In this document: positions 38,741 through 49,296 of the stretch, piece by piece
Layout of the letters: each line of letters begins with the position of its first letter
Position numbering within the stretch: position 1 is the first letter of the stretch
Origin: Dipteris shenzhenensis
Lineage: Eukaryota > Polypodiophyta > Polypodiopsida > Gleicheniales
Assembly: GCA_047967505.1 (NCBI GenBank)
Contig: CM106538.1
Reading direction: 5' to 3' (one strand)
DNA length: 64,000 nt
Position numbers and translations under genes: made by a program
The notes under the pieces: generated by a model
The model's input: only the letters and a program-made list of their open reading frames with translations
What the model was told of the DNA's origin: nothing
Databases searched by the model: none

Positions 38741-38925
38741 TAGGCGGAGCATAGGAGTGGGAGAGAAAAAAGGTGTAAGAGCATGGGGGAAAGAAGAGAG
38801 AGGAAGGAGGAGGAGGAGGGAGGAGGAGGAGAGAGGAGGAGGAGGAGGAGGAGGAGGAGGAGGAGGAGGGAGGAGGAGAGGGAGAGGGTGGGTTGAACGG
38901 TTGGAGGAGAGGGGAGGAGGACTTG
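38741..38925. repeat. (GGA)n purine tract
   Basis: Plus strand almost entirely G and A with a core of GGA triplets near 38805-38880. Long polypurine tracts of this kind can form triplex DNA. The Pro/Leu/Ser-rich minus-strand frames over it are not genes. Confidence 0.9.
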
Positions 38926-39079
38926 CAAGGTTAGGACATGCTTTTGGACGTGGAGTGCAAGGAAGCATGGACACTTGAGAAAAATGCTTGGAATACCAAA
39001 GTAGACTCAACACAATGCCCCAAAGAGTGTGGGCTTCATTTCATTATGGGGTATTTATACAAGTTGGAGAGCTTCTCTC

Positions 39080-39245
39080 TTTGCACAAAGTTGTATCACA
39101 AAGTTGTAACACATTCTCTTTCTACATGTAGAAGTTGTAACACAAAGTTGTAACACAAAGTTGTGTCACAAATTTGTAACACAAAGTTGTAACACATTCT
39201 CTTTCTACACGTAGAAGTTGTAACACAAAGTTGTAACACATTTAA
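39080..39245. repeat. 13-bp AAAGTTGTAACAC repeats
   Basis: About eight imperfect copies of AAAGTTGTAACAC. A higher-order unit (ACATTCTCTTTCTAC plus GTAGAAG) occurs twice, about 90 bp apart. The first contains a perfect palindrome TTCTACATGTAGAA. It borders the truncated end of GypB. Confidence 0.85.
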
Positions 39246-39247
39246 GT

Positions 39248-39790
39248 TCATGTTGGCACAGAGTCAACAGCTTTCTTGCAGGATCTTTTGCTGTTATTCA
39301 ACTGTGGAAGTTCAACTTTTGGGAGCTCGACTGCCATTAGGGCATGCAGAATGGCTAAGTCATTATCAAAGATTTGACCTTCAATTTCAGCATTTGCAGC
39401 CTCTATTTCAAGGTCCCAAGGAAAATCTGAGTCATCATTGGTATGGGTACCTTCTTCAGGTTCATTATCCCACTTGAGGTCAGCCCTAAAGAATGGCATC
39501 TCTAGATCGATTGGTTCTTCATGTTAGAGTGGATAAAGCAGCTAAGCATCGATTTGTGAGAAGATGGGGTCTAATGAATGGCAGTTGTCAATGGTTGCCA
39601 ATATTTGTATCCAGTTATTGACATTACTTTGTGAGTCACCCGCTATGGCATGCTATTGCAGGGGAGCTGATTTGCTTGAGATTGTCGTGGAAGATGTGTC
39701 ATCCAATGCTCTAGGCACAATTGGTTTAATAGCTCATGTCCCCACATTCACCCTGATTGTAGTGTCTCGATTCTAGATTGTCAGTCTATT
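39248..39790 (-). mobile_element. GypB: linker downstream of protease
   Basis: The minus-strand open frame (39499-39248) is acidic and contains PWDLEIEAANAEIEGQ and a VELPKVELPQLNNSKRSCKK end. It occupies the position between protease and RT in Gypsy polyproteins. No RT follows, and GypB is cut off here by AAAGTTGTAACAC repeats. Confidence 0.6.
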
Positions 39791-39796
39791 AGTTCC

Positions 39797-40258
39797 CTAG
39801 TCATGGAGGACTAATGCTTCTTGTAACCAAGGACGTCCTAGTAAGATTTGATAGGATTTCTTGGGGAGATCCAAGATTGTGAATTGAAGGGAAAAGCAGA
39901 CTCCTGCAATCTTTGTGGACATGCCATTCACTATCCCCAAGGGTTTAGCCCGTGAATCATCGGTAAGGTGTATGTTCAAATTAGCCTTTTGCATTGGTGG
40001 GAGACCCCATTCTTCATAGAGCTCCTTGGATAGGACATTTACACCTGCTCCACCATCCACTATGGCTTGGACTTCATTATATGCCTTGTGGATCAAAGGC
40101 ACAGTAATGTTGCATATGTCATCTCTCCCACCCATCCGCATAGGGATATCTTCAATGTCATTCATAGGTGGGGGGGGATTTGCGAGTTCAATCCATCCTT
40201 TGAAACTCTCCCAAAGATTGGGACAATTCCGTAAGAGGATTCCTATGGGAATTGACAC
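39797..40258 (-). mobile_element. GypB retropepsin
   Basis: Ty3/Gypsy aspartic protease that would process Gag-Pol. The active-site loop reads VDGGAGVNVLSKELYEEWGLPP. The fold continues through LTDDSRAKPLGIVNGMSTKIAGVCF to the conserved ILLGRPWLQEALVLHD end. The frame is open for about 150 codons, so this domain is better preserved than most in the window. D-G-G-A replaces the more common D-S/T-G-A loop, as also in GypA. Confidence 0.85.
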
Positions 40259-40789
40259 AGGGCAACTCAGGATGCTAGAGAGTGCGGCTCCTTCAAGTTG
40301 ACATGGCGGTACATTCTATTCTAGAGTCTGTTGTTGGAACAAAGGCTCGAGTACAGTATCAATACTTTGTGGGGCCAAGTCATGGATTGGGTCTTGAGCT
40401 TGTTTCTCAGCCTCAAATTGAGCTTGTTCATTTTGGACCAATTGTTGAAGTACTTAAAAACGAGCCTTCTCCACCTCTACATTTGGATATGGAGCTTCTA
40501 TTATTTGAGGCTCGAGAGTTGATGTGGATGAGCTCGGCTACTCATTGCTTGGCAGAGGTGGAGGCACTTGTGCTTCCTTTTTCATAAGTCGCTTTGGGTG
40601 GATTGGAATGTTAGGGTCCTTGGTGGCCTCTTTTTGTTGGCGTGTAATTACATTGACAGGTTGTGACTTTACACTTGCCAGACCCAGACTTTAATGGTCC
40701 ACCCCAATGATGCTGATGGGGACATCAGGCTTAACCTCTGTTTGTTCTGGGATCTTATTTTTCGTGGGACCAATCCATGCACGCATGTC

Positions 40790-41460
40790 CTATGCCACAA
40801 TCTCTGCAAGTAGCTGGGCTACCACGATGAGGGCACTTTGTGATCCGGTGATTTTCTCCACAACCGTAACACTTGATTGGTGCTCAAAATGTGTTGGGTC
40901 GTACTTGATTTCCATAAACTGGTATTAGACCCTCTGCACCTTCTACATAGTACACTGGGTACTCTGCTTCATACTCAAATGGCGAGTCTACTTCCTCAGC
41001 TTGTAATTGATGTATTGGAACTACCTCACGAGCTAGATTTGGTGCTCTTGGGTATGGTCGTGGATTTGGATTCCTAAGTAGTTGTGGGACTTGTGTCCGA
41101 ATGGGTATAGGATTTAGCCTTGGAGCTGGGGGCGCTTGTTGAGTTTGAGGCAGGTTGTTGCACATGTTAAAGATGCAACTGTTTTCATCATGGCCACCGA
41201 CGACGTAGATATGGCACCACAACCTTGGTGGTGGATTTGCTTGTATAGTGATCCTAGCTCTAAGGACCGGGCACTCATTTGCTGTATGATTTGCCATGCA
41301 ATGTGGACACCAGACATTTTCTCACCGTGGATATGTTGAGTTGGCGGCTGAGACAAGTGAAGTTTTTGATCCATGGCTTGCATCATATCTTCTTTCAACT
41401 TCATGGTCATGGCCTCTAGGAGATCTTCATTGGATGTTTCGGCAGTGTCCTTTGATTTAC
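40790..41460 (-). mobile_element. GypB Gag C-terminus with zinc knuckles
   Basis: From 41467 the frame opens MMGKSKDTAETSNEDLLEAM and an amphipathic helix. Knuckles follow: W-C-P-H-C-M-A-N-H-T-A-N-E-C (about 41275-41320), a broken W-C-H-I-Y one, then a Pro-rich, acidic stretch, C-Y-G-C-G-E-N-H-R-I-T-K-C (about 40845-40890), and C-R-D-C-G-I-G-H-A-C-M-D-W with the last Cys changed to Trp. The intact ones have CX2CX3HX4C spacing rather than CX2CX4HX4C. Frames shift between blocks. Confidence 0.75.
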
Positions 41461-41700
41461 CCATCAAGGGTGGCTATTCGGCACGCCCCTTGGGGGGTGA
41501 TCTCAACTATGCAGTAGGGACCCATACCTCAATACTTAAGCTTACATTTGGTGTTGCGGACACTGTACAGGAGTGCCAAGTCTCCTTCTTCCAGCTCCTA
41601 ATTCTTGAGGTTGTGGTCAAACCATTTTTTATGTCGGGCCTTTTCTACTCGGAGAGCATAGGCTACTCGCAACCTTGTCTCCTCTAGCTTTTTGAGCCTT
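41460..41700 (-). mobile_element. GypA integrase C-terminal end
   Basis: Read on the minus strand, this continues the GypA integrase: IERLKKLEETRLRVAYALRV, EKARHKKWFDH, GDLALLYSVRN and PYCIVEITPQGACRIATLDG. These are the helical linker and the C-terminal beta-barrel (LTR-binding) region of Gypsy integrases. Two in-frame stops occur. Homology stops at about 41460, where GypB Gag begins, so GypA lacks its 3' end and 3' LTR. Confidence 0.8.
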
Positions 41701-42975
41701 TCAATTAGCACATTTTTTGTGAGTCTTTCCCTTACGGCTTGCCACCTTGTAGGAGGTCATGTAGGCCCATAATGCTGCTATGAGCTTATGTGCCCAGTCG
41801 GTACAACTGGCTTCTACCGTACATGTGATAATCTTACAAGTTTTGTTGGAGCTTTCGGCCAAGCCATTTGCTTTGGGGTAATATGGTGTTGACTTCCTAT
41901 GAATTTTCATAAACTCGCTTGTCAGGATTGCTATGGTTTCATTGAGGAAGTGGGTTCCTTGGTCGTTGACTAACTCCAACGAGCATCCAAACCGCGTGAT
42001 GACTTGTTCATATAAGAACTTGGCGGTGGATCTTGCATCAGCCTTTACCATCGCCCTTCCTTCTACCCACTTAGTGAAGTAGTTGGTGGCTAGGATGACA
42101 TATCGAGCAGTCCCCTTACCAGCTAGGCTTATGGGACCAATGAAATTGATGCCCCACTTCTCGAAGGGTTGGTCAGCTAGGATCCCGATCAAGGGCATCA
42201 TGTCTGCCCTGTGTGGGATTTGGATGCGCTGGCAGGGGTCACATCGTTTGATGAATTCGACCACATCTCCAAAGAGAGTTGGCCACCAGAGACTAGCTTG
42301 CAGCACTTTACATGCTGTAACCTCAGTGGCAAAATGGCCTCCTGCGATTCCTGAGTGGGCTTCTTCAAGCACCTCGATGTATTCATGTTCACATACGTAC
42401 CTTCGCAGTATGCCATCCTTACCCATGCAGTAGAGTTGGCCTGCTATCAGCTGATATGGCATTGTGTCCTTAATGAGTTTACGGGCTCTATCCTTCTTAA
42501 GGTCTTGGCTTAGGGGTAGTCTGTTGGCCAAGTAGTTATCGATTTCGGTGGCCCATTGTGGAATGATGTGAAGGAAAAAGAGGGAAGCGTCGGGGAGATC
42601 ATCTTCTACTCTTGTTGGAGCTTCACTGTTAGGGATCCTCGATAGATGGTCGGCTAGAACGTGGGTTTTTTCGTTGCACATCACAACTGTAAAGTCGAAT
42701 TCTAGCAGGATTAGCATCCACCTAGTGATGCATCTCATCATGCATGGTTTGTTGACCAAGTACAGCAGTGTTTGATGGTCCAAAAAGAAGACAAACTTGC
42801 TAGCTAACAAGTAGTCCCTGAATTTCTTGACCGCATAGACCATGGCGAGACCCTCTTTCTCAGTGGTGGTGTAGTTAACTTTGGCCTCATTTAGTTGACG
42901 ACTTGCAAAGTATACCGGGTAATCCAAATTATGCTCCTCGAGCTGAGCTAACACACATCCAATGGCAAAGTTAGA
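41701..42975 (-). mobile_element. GypA RNase H and integrase
   Basis: One long open frame of about 420 codons. The RNase H part reads VLAQLEEHNLDYPVYFASRQ, NYTTTEKEGLAMVYAVKKFR, FFLDHQTLLYLV and LADHLSRIP. The integrase H2C2 zinc domain is EEAHSGIAGGHFATEV...CDPCQR. The core reads FEKWGINFIGPI, ILATNYFTKWVE, FGCSLELVNDQGTHF and YYPKANGLAESSNK. The second catalytic Asp (NDQG) and the Glu (LAES) are present. The first Asp, expected in WGIDFIGP, is Asn (codon 42145-42147), and ATDYFTKW has also become ATN. The integrase should therefore be dead despite the open frame. Confidence 0.92.
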
Positions 42976-44480
42976 GGCATCAATGTGGATGTGGAATATT
43001 TTATTTCAATTAGGAGACCTCAATAGTGGGGTGGTGGCTAGAGCTAGCTTGAGGGTTTCAAAGGATATTTGGCATTCTTTGGTCCACTCAAAGGATACTA
43101 GCAATTTGTGTAACGGGTGGGCTATGTTGGCATAGAACAAAATAAATCTCCGGTAATAGCCCGTATGGCCAGTAAATCATTGGACTCCATTAGCATTGGT
43201 GGGGGGTGGTAACTCCAAAATGAGTTTGATTTTATTGTGGTCCATAGAGATTCCATTCCGTGACACTATGTGCCCCAGGATGACACCATGTTTGACCCAA
43301 AACTAGCACTTAAGGGGGTTGAAAGATATGCAGTATAAGCATCACTTCTCGAGGATGAGCCTGAGATACCTTAGGTGGTCATCCCATTTCGAGTTCACGT
43401 AGATATCGTCCAAGAAGACTTCCACAAAGTCCCTCATGTATTCTTTAAATACCATGATCATCATATGTTGGAAAGTCACTGGGGCATTGGTTAAACCAAA
43501 TATCATAACCTTGGTTGCATATACTCCCCATTTGGTTGTGAAGGTGGTCTTATGTTGATCTTGGGGGGTGATTGAGACTTCGTTGTAACCCAAAAATCCA
43601 TCTAGGAAGCTATACGCTTCCTTTCCGACTACCCTTTCTAGAACATGTTCCATGAATGGCAGGGGGTAGTGGTCACGTCTTGTGGTCGCATCAACCTTGT
43701 TCAAATCCATGCATACTATGATTTTTCCATTCTTCTTTAGGGACTATCACAATCGGTGATACCTAGTCTGTATGCTCAATCTCGTAGATGAATCCTGCAT
43801 CTATGAGTTTCTGGATTTCTTCCCTCACTATGAGTGCATATTTAGGATTCATAGGATAGGGGTGTTGCCATACTGGTCGACCATCATCCATCATGGGGAT
43901 TGTATGCTACACTACTACAGCTAGTACTTCTTTCATGTCCATGTACTTCTAGGCCATGCAATCCTTAAATTCCCGTAGGAGAGCTATTAAGGCATTCTCC
44001 TCACTGGGAGTGAGGTCATTGAGACGACAAATACAAGTTGTGGGTCTTGGCCTATTTACTTCCTTGACCGGGGCCAGTCCATCATATCCTTGAGAACAAT
44101 TGTCCTCTCGGGTTCTTTTGGCCTATTGGTATTTGATCTTGTGATCCTGAATAGTATAGGCCTTGTAGTGGGCTGGCACCTGCCACAGGGCTTCTTTATC
44201 CTCAATCTCCTTCTCCTTATCTGCCGAGGTAGTGACTTTTTGGCCTTTGCCTTGCCTTTGAATGCAAGGGATTTGGGACCTAAAGGGGGCTCTTCCCTTG
44301 TACTTATAGAGCTGGCGGTGGTTATCTTACTCACCCTGTTTCCCCAATTAGAGGAGAACTTATGGTGGGAGGTCATGGCGCCTATGTAGGTCAGCCAGTG
44401 AACATCTGATTTTACCCTTATTGTTCCCTTGCTTATCTCTCGTGGTTTGAGCATATTGAACATCCTTAGGGGAACCACCG
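42976..44480 (-). mobile_element. GypA reverse transcriptase and linker
   Basis: 43342-43710 reads VCMDLNKVDATTRRDHYPLPF, SFLDGFLGYNEVSI (motif A), MIFGLTNAPVTFQ (motif B) and VEVFLDDIYV (catalytic FLDD box), all intact. Downstream RT thumb and connection sequence (42976-43340) is broken by stops. Upstream, 43711-44480 is the RT N-terminus and a basic linker in several frames. RT copies the element RNA into DNA in the cytoplasmic particle. Here the broken frames preclude a full-length product. Confidence 0.88.
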
Positions 44481-45373
44481 GGGTCAGACCCTCGAGAGCT
44501 CTAGGGTGATGACCCTACTCTTTCTAGGACATCTATGTTGGCTAAGATGTGCATCCAGATCTGCAAGAATTTTGGATCGGGGAGGGGTGCATACCAGAAG
44601 TCGTCAGACTCCTTCTCATCCTCTCCCTTGTCACAAGGTTGGAATAGCTTCACAGAGGTGGTTTGGGTGGTGGTGTTGGACTCCATAGCAAAGAGGCGTC
44701 CTGACAATGGGTGGGCCTTGTAGGAATGCAGGTCCACTCTCATGGTTTGCTCCTCGTGCCGTAAGTAGATATTATCATTACGCTAGTCATGCACGAGTCC
44801 GGACATTCATAAGAAGGGTCTGCCTAGGATAGCTTCATATTTGGGCTGTCATGTGAAGTCCATGACCATGAACCTGACAGGGTACGTGAATCCAAACACC
44901 TTAATGTTGATTCCAGTCAATACTCCCAGAGGTTTAGCGGTTCCTCCATCGGCTAGCTTTACTACCAAACAAATGGGTCTGCTCGAGTGTAGGTTTTCCC
45001 CACTTTTCCCCGCATTCCTTGGTGCAGACACTCACTCCTGCTCCCCCATCTAGGATGGCTTCTACCTCTTCTGATTCTAGTAGACTATGGGGATTGAGGT
45101 GTTTGTGTCATCACCCTTGAAATACTGGCCTAGCTTGTTGATGGGAATCTTGGGTAGGTTTGGCCCCTTATCTAGCATTGATTGGTTGGGCTTAGGGCTA
45201 GTAAGGGCTAGAGGTAGGAATGGCCTGTTCATCCAATTGGACAAATCATGCCATAGGATGGGATTTCCTCTTAGCAAAGACGCTATCAGCATTTTCGCTT
45301 TTGTAGATAGGAAGGCAACCAATCCGGCACTATGGCAGGGTTCCAGTGAAGCTTCTTCCTCCATGGACAACAT
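44481..45373 (-). mobile_element. GypA retropepsin region
   Basis: Frames on the minus strand give a D-G-G-A-G-V-S-V active-site loop with CTKECGEKWGKP (about 45000-45065). ADGGTAKPLGVLTGINIKV follows at 44849-45031, then YEAILGRPFL with a stop and GLVHD (about 44780-44830). An acidic linker (DDFWYAPLPDPKFLQIWMHI) leads to the RT. At least one frameshift and several stops interrupt the protease. Confidence 0.78.
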
Positions 45374-45824
45374 GTCATCGAAGCCGTACAGGTCTCCTTC
45401 GTCTTGGAGGTTCTACAACATTGGGTCCTCTTGGAACGTCTTCTGCATTAGATCCGGAGCTTCCGACTGCTCCAAGTTGAGGTGTTCTTCTTCCTCCACT
45501 CTTTTTGGGACCTTGAGAGATTTTGCTCCTCGATGCCCCATCAGGTGGGCTAGATGGATAGTATCTGATCCCCTACTGGCCTTTAGTCGATGCTTGAACT
45601 TATCCTGGCACTCATGCACCAAGTCCCTTTACATATTGCTTTTCTAAGACCGGGTCAGGGTAGGTCTCTTTATAGGTGGGAGCCGGTGCCAAGCCCTGAG
45701 CCTGCACTGGTGTGTTTACTTTTGGAATAGGGGGTACCTCAAGGTCACCCTGGATGGAAGACTATTCGAAAGAAGAGGTGGCAAGGGTAGCTATCTCCTG
45801 ATCATAACCATCCTGAATGAACAC

Positions 45825-46860
45825 CTAATCGGAACCGTCACCTACTCGAATGGCTTTCTTGGAATGAGTTAGAGGCTGTGGAGGAATCTCGGGACCGCCG
45901 GGCAGCGGGGAAATCTTACCCTTCTTGGTGAGCTTCTTCATGGCCTTGCCTAGTGCCTTAGCGTGCATCCTTGTAATTACTTGTAATGGCACTGTGGCCA
46001 CATGGCCTTGTTCGATGCTAAGCAGATTGAGGTTGGTGCTCTTTGGCAGGGTGAGTAGTGTGGTTGGTCTCCTCATGGGACAATCTTGGAATAGATGCTC
46101 CGTGCCACATCTGGCACACAAGGGGGCAGGGTTGGTTGCAGTTGAGGCGGTGGGTGTACAATCCTTGTATAAAAAGTCCTTCAAGTGTGGGCCCTGGCAT
46201 TTGAAATAGGACACCAGCAGGTTCGAAGTGCCTCGATAGGGGCATTCATTTGCTCTATGGGGACCTTGGCAGGTATAACATTGGAGTGGGGGCCTCCGAG
46301 CAATTGAGTTCAGATATCTCGCCCTTGTGTTTACGGGGGCAGTCTAGAATATGGCAACTGGTTGATCCTCTAGCGAGAGGTAGTGAGCTAAGGCTCCACT
46401 TCCCTCCTCGCCGTAAGGGTAATAATCATGAGGTCCATGATCAGGGTTTGTTTCCTCCCAGTCGTTGGGCAAATCTTCAACCAACACTTGATTGATTGGG
46501 GTGATGCGAGGTAGCAGGGGTTGCGGGCCTAGTATGGGTGGAGGCAACGGAGTTGGCTAAGCACGGTACTGGTTAGAGCTAGCTATAGCGCCACCTTCCA
46601 GGAGTTGGGGGTTCGGTGGGGCTGTTAGGGCCAATAGGGGTTGCATTTGATACATGGGTGGGGGAAGGGACCTCGAAAAGCATCATTGGGAGGTATCATG
46701 ATTTCCTCACCTATGGCAGTGTACACAATAGAGTGTTGGCCTTTCCCTTAGGCACGAGCACTCATTGGAAGGGTGGTTGCCATTGCATACCCCACACCAG
46801 ACATTGTCTTGTCATGGAAACAAGTGGGGGTTGCTCGGCACTTCTTTGGAGGTTCCTACT
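45825..46860 (-). mobile_element. GypA Gag zinc-knuckle region
   Basis: Gag nucleocapsid part. Clear knuckles are W-C-G-V-C-N-G-N-H-P-S-N-E-C (46755-46800), C-Y-T-C-Q-G-P-H-R-A-N-E-C (about 46250-46290) and C-A-R-C-G-T-E-H-L-F-Q-D-C (about 46080-46120). At least one decayed copy lies between (Y-F-K-C-Q-G-P-H). Those that remain share CX2CX3HX4C spacing. A proline-rich segment and a basic helix (KALGKAMKKLTKKGK) surround them. Frames shift several times. Confidence 0.78.
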
Positions 46861-46877
46861 CTCCATTGTTGATCTAG

Positions 46878-48390
46878 CTACTCCAACAAATTGGAGGCTA
46901 GCTCACTCACATCCAAGCTTTCAGGCTCATTAGCCTCCTTCTTACTTGACTCTACACTCGAGGACCTAACTGATGGGGCTACTTCAGAGGTGGCTGAGGC
47001 CTTATTCGAATCCACTTTGTCCATCATATTGTCACATATATGGATGGCCACTTTGTTGCATCGATAAAAGGAGGTGGGGTTCATCACCATGAGCTGGTCA
47101 TGCAACTTTGGGTTTGCTAACCCGATAAGGAAGCGTGGCAACAGTCGTTCGTCGCTCATTCTCTCATAGGGTTCATAGTGGGCATTGAGGTGCTTAATCC
47201 TCACAATGTAATCCCTAAGGGATTCTTTGTCGTTTTGTTTCACCCCATACAGTTGGTTGATCGGGCTCCATTTATGACCGCTAGGAGCAAATCCCACAAT
47301 AAAAGCATTTCTCAACTTCTCCCAATTGATCTTTTCCTCTGGGGTGAGAGCTCTATACCATTGACCTACCTTGCCATCCAGGCTAAGGCCGAATGCATTG
47401 GCCATTTCAAGGTCGCCTGGTGCACCAAAGGCTTCACAAATCCGCTCGAACCTTTCCACGTGAGAGACCGGGTCTCCTTCTCTGAGGAACTTGGTCATCA
47501 TCTTGGAAATGGCTATGGGACGGATCCTCGAGGGATTTGCCAACCCTGTAGGGAACACTAGGGTGGGTGGCAGTGGTGTTGCCCCCCTTCCTAGGCATTC
47601 ACCAAAATATGCATAGCCTCATCAGTCAACACCGTTTGAGCAGCTAGCTAAGGTGGTGTTGCTGTGGGCTTGATGGGTCACAGGGATGGCCTTAGGCCTT
47701 GCCCAGGTGGTGGTGTCCATGTAGTTGCTAGTGTCGACATCGGGACAGAAGTACCCATGCCTGCATTCATTGGCGCCACCAGTATAGACGGGAAGGAACG
47801 GACTCCTGGAGGTGGGGGGTCCTTGGGCATGGTAGCATTGGTCCCATGCTGCGGGCGGTAGGGTGGAAACTGCAGTGCCCCAAAGTTGATGAAGGTTGGT
47901 GGGGCCGGGGTGGTAAGAGGGTCGTAAGGTGTTCCACCTTGGAAGTTCCTAGCATCCCCTCGACTTGGGTCTTGTCTATAGAGATCCCTCATCCATGGAT
48001 ATTCATCACCGATGTTCTCCCACTGGGGGGTCTGGTGTAAGAGGAGGAACCGTTTCTGTCCAGGTTTGTGGCTTGAGAATTGCATGTTGTTGGCCTTCCC
48101 TTCCTGCGAACATGTCGGCAAAGGGGTTGTCCATGTCTGCCGACTCTGTTCTTCCCAAGTGGCCGAACATATTAGAGAATGCACCTCTAAGCCTGGATGC
48201 AATCAAAGGTGCAGAAGAGTTGGGAGAGTCTACACGTGAAGGGGGCTTCTGATGCCCTTGGACCCATGGGGTCTTGCATCACTCCTTTAAGACTCTCTGT
48301 GTCGTCTGAACTAGATTGAGTTTCTGGACGGGGTCCTACAAACAAGTGGAGGCTAGGAATTGAGATGTCGGACCCCAAACTAGGACAGAG
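46878..48390 (-). mobile_element. GypA Gag capsid region
   Basis: 46878-47558 is a clean retrotransposon Gag (capsid-like) domain: FLREGDPVSHVERFERICEA, MANAFGLSLDGKVGQWYRAL, NWEKLRNAFIVGFAP, QNDKESLRDYIVRIKHLNAH and LIGLANPKLHDQL. Upstream, 47560-48390 holds the N-terminal segment in two or more frames (GSDISIPSLHLFVGPRPE, SRLRGAFSNMFGHLGRTE, WMRDLYRQDPSRGDARNFQG, then a Pro-rich part). I see no unambiguous ATG, so the start is not assigned. Confidence 0.88.
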
Positions 48391-49097
48391 GGTCCAATGC
48401 CAAAGGAAAGCGCTTCGAGTGCAATGTAGTAATGTGATGATGGGGGAAAACGATTACGACTACGATCGAAGGGGTGGTCTCACCGCGCTGACGATGGGAT
48501 AGTAAAATAGCAACGGTTGGTGAGGAACCACTACAGCACCGGTCAACGACCTGTCAGATCAATGCGAAAGTAACTTTGACAAGCGTTAACTCTGGGCGGC
48601 GAGGTGAACCGTGGTCAAGGGTTCGATTGGCGGGGCAGTGTTATAGCACCGGGTCAACGATGTTTGATCGGTGAGATCCGACTAACGCATCGATTGGCGA
48701 GGAATCTGGTCGGTGTGATATGCTACAGTGCCGACTTGGGAGGATAGTCAGACACAGTCGCACTGACTGAGATTAGTTGATTTCTAAGGATTTTGCAGTT
48801 TTTGTTCATGATTTTTTGTGATGGGGGGGCTACTACCTAATCTACCTACTCGATGAAAAAAAAACACTTTTTGGAAGTCAAAATGCAAAAACTCAGAAAA
48901 GGAAAGTTCTAGAACATGAAACTACTTCAAAACTTGACAAAAATCCTTAGTTTTGTTGTTTTTTTAGGTGATTAGACTATGCACACACCTTAGCAATCAA
49001 GCCTACTACGTTCCTATCAACTTGAAATACCAAAAAGCAACCAAAACAAGCTTCCCAAGCTCAAAAATGGCATTCCTACATGAAAAAATAGATTTCT

Positions 49098-49178
<81 letters not shown>

Positions 49179-49274
49179 ACAACTCCACTAACAAGCTCCA
49201 AGTGAAGCTTGAAAACTTGTGCAATGGGAATACAACGAAGGGAGACAAGTGCAAATGCAAAAGCATACCTTTTC
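48391..49274 (-). other. GypA 5' leader between PBS and gag
   Basis: Non-coding leader of the Gypsy element. It includes a perfect (TC)n array at about 49102-49174. Such leaders normally carry packaging signals, but none can be identified by eye. Confidence 0.6.
49102..49174. repeat. (TC)36 microsatellite in the GypA leader
   Basis: Perfect TC run downstream of the GypA primer-binding site, so it would be part of the element's transcript as (GA)n. Confidence 0.97.
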
Positions 49275-49292
49275 TCCCTGACAGCGGCACCA
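49275..49292 (-). promoter_or_regulatory. GypA primer-binding site
   Basis: Minus-strand TGGTGCCGCTGTCAGGGA matches the common plant Gypsy PBS type TGGCGCCGTTGCCGGGGA at 14 of 18 positions. All four differences are transitions. It lies four bases inside the LTR end at 49297. Confidence 0.75.
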
Positions 49293-49296
49293 AAAA

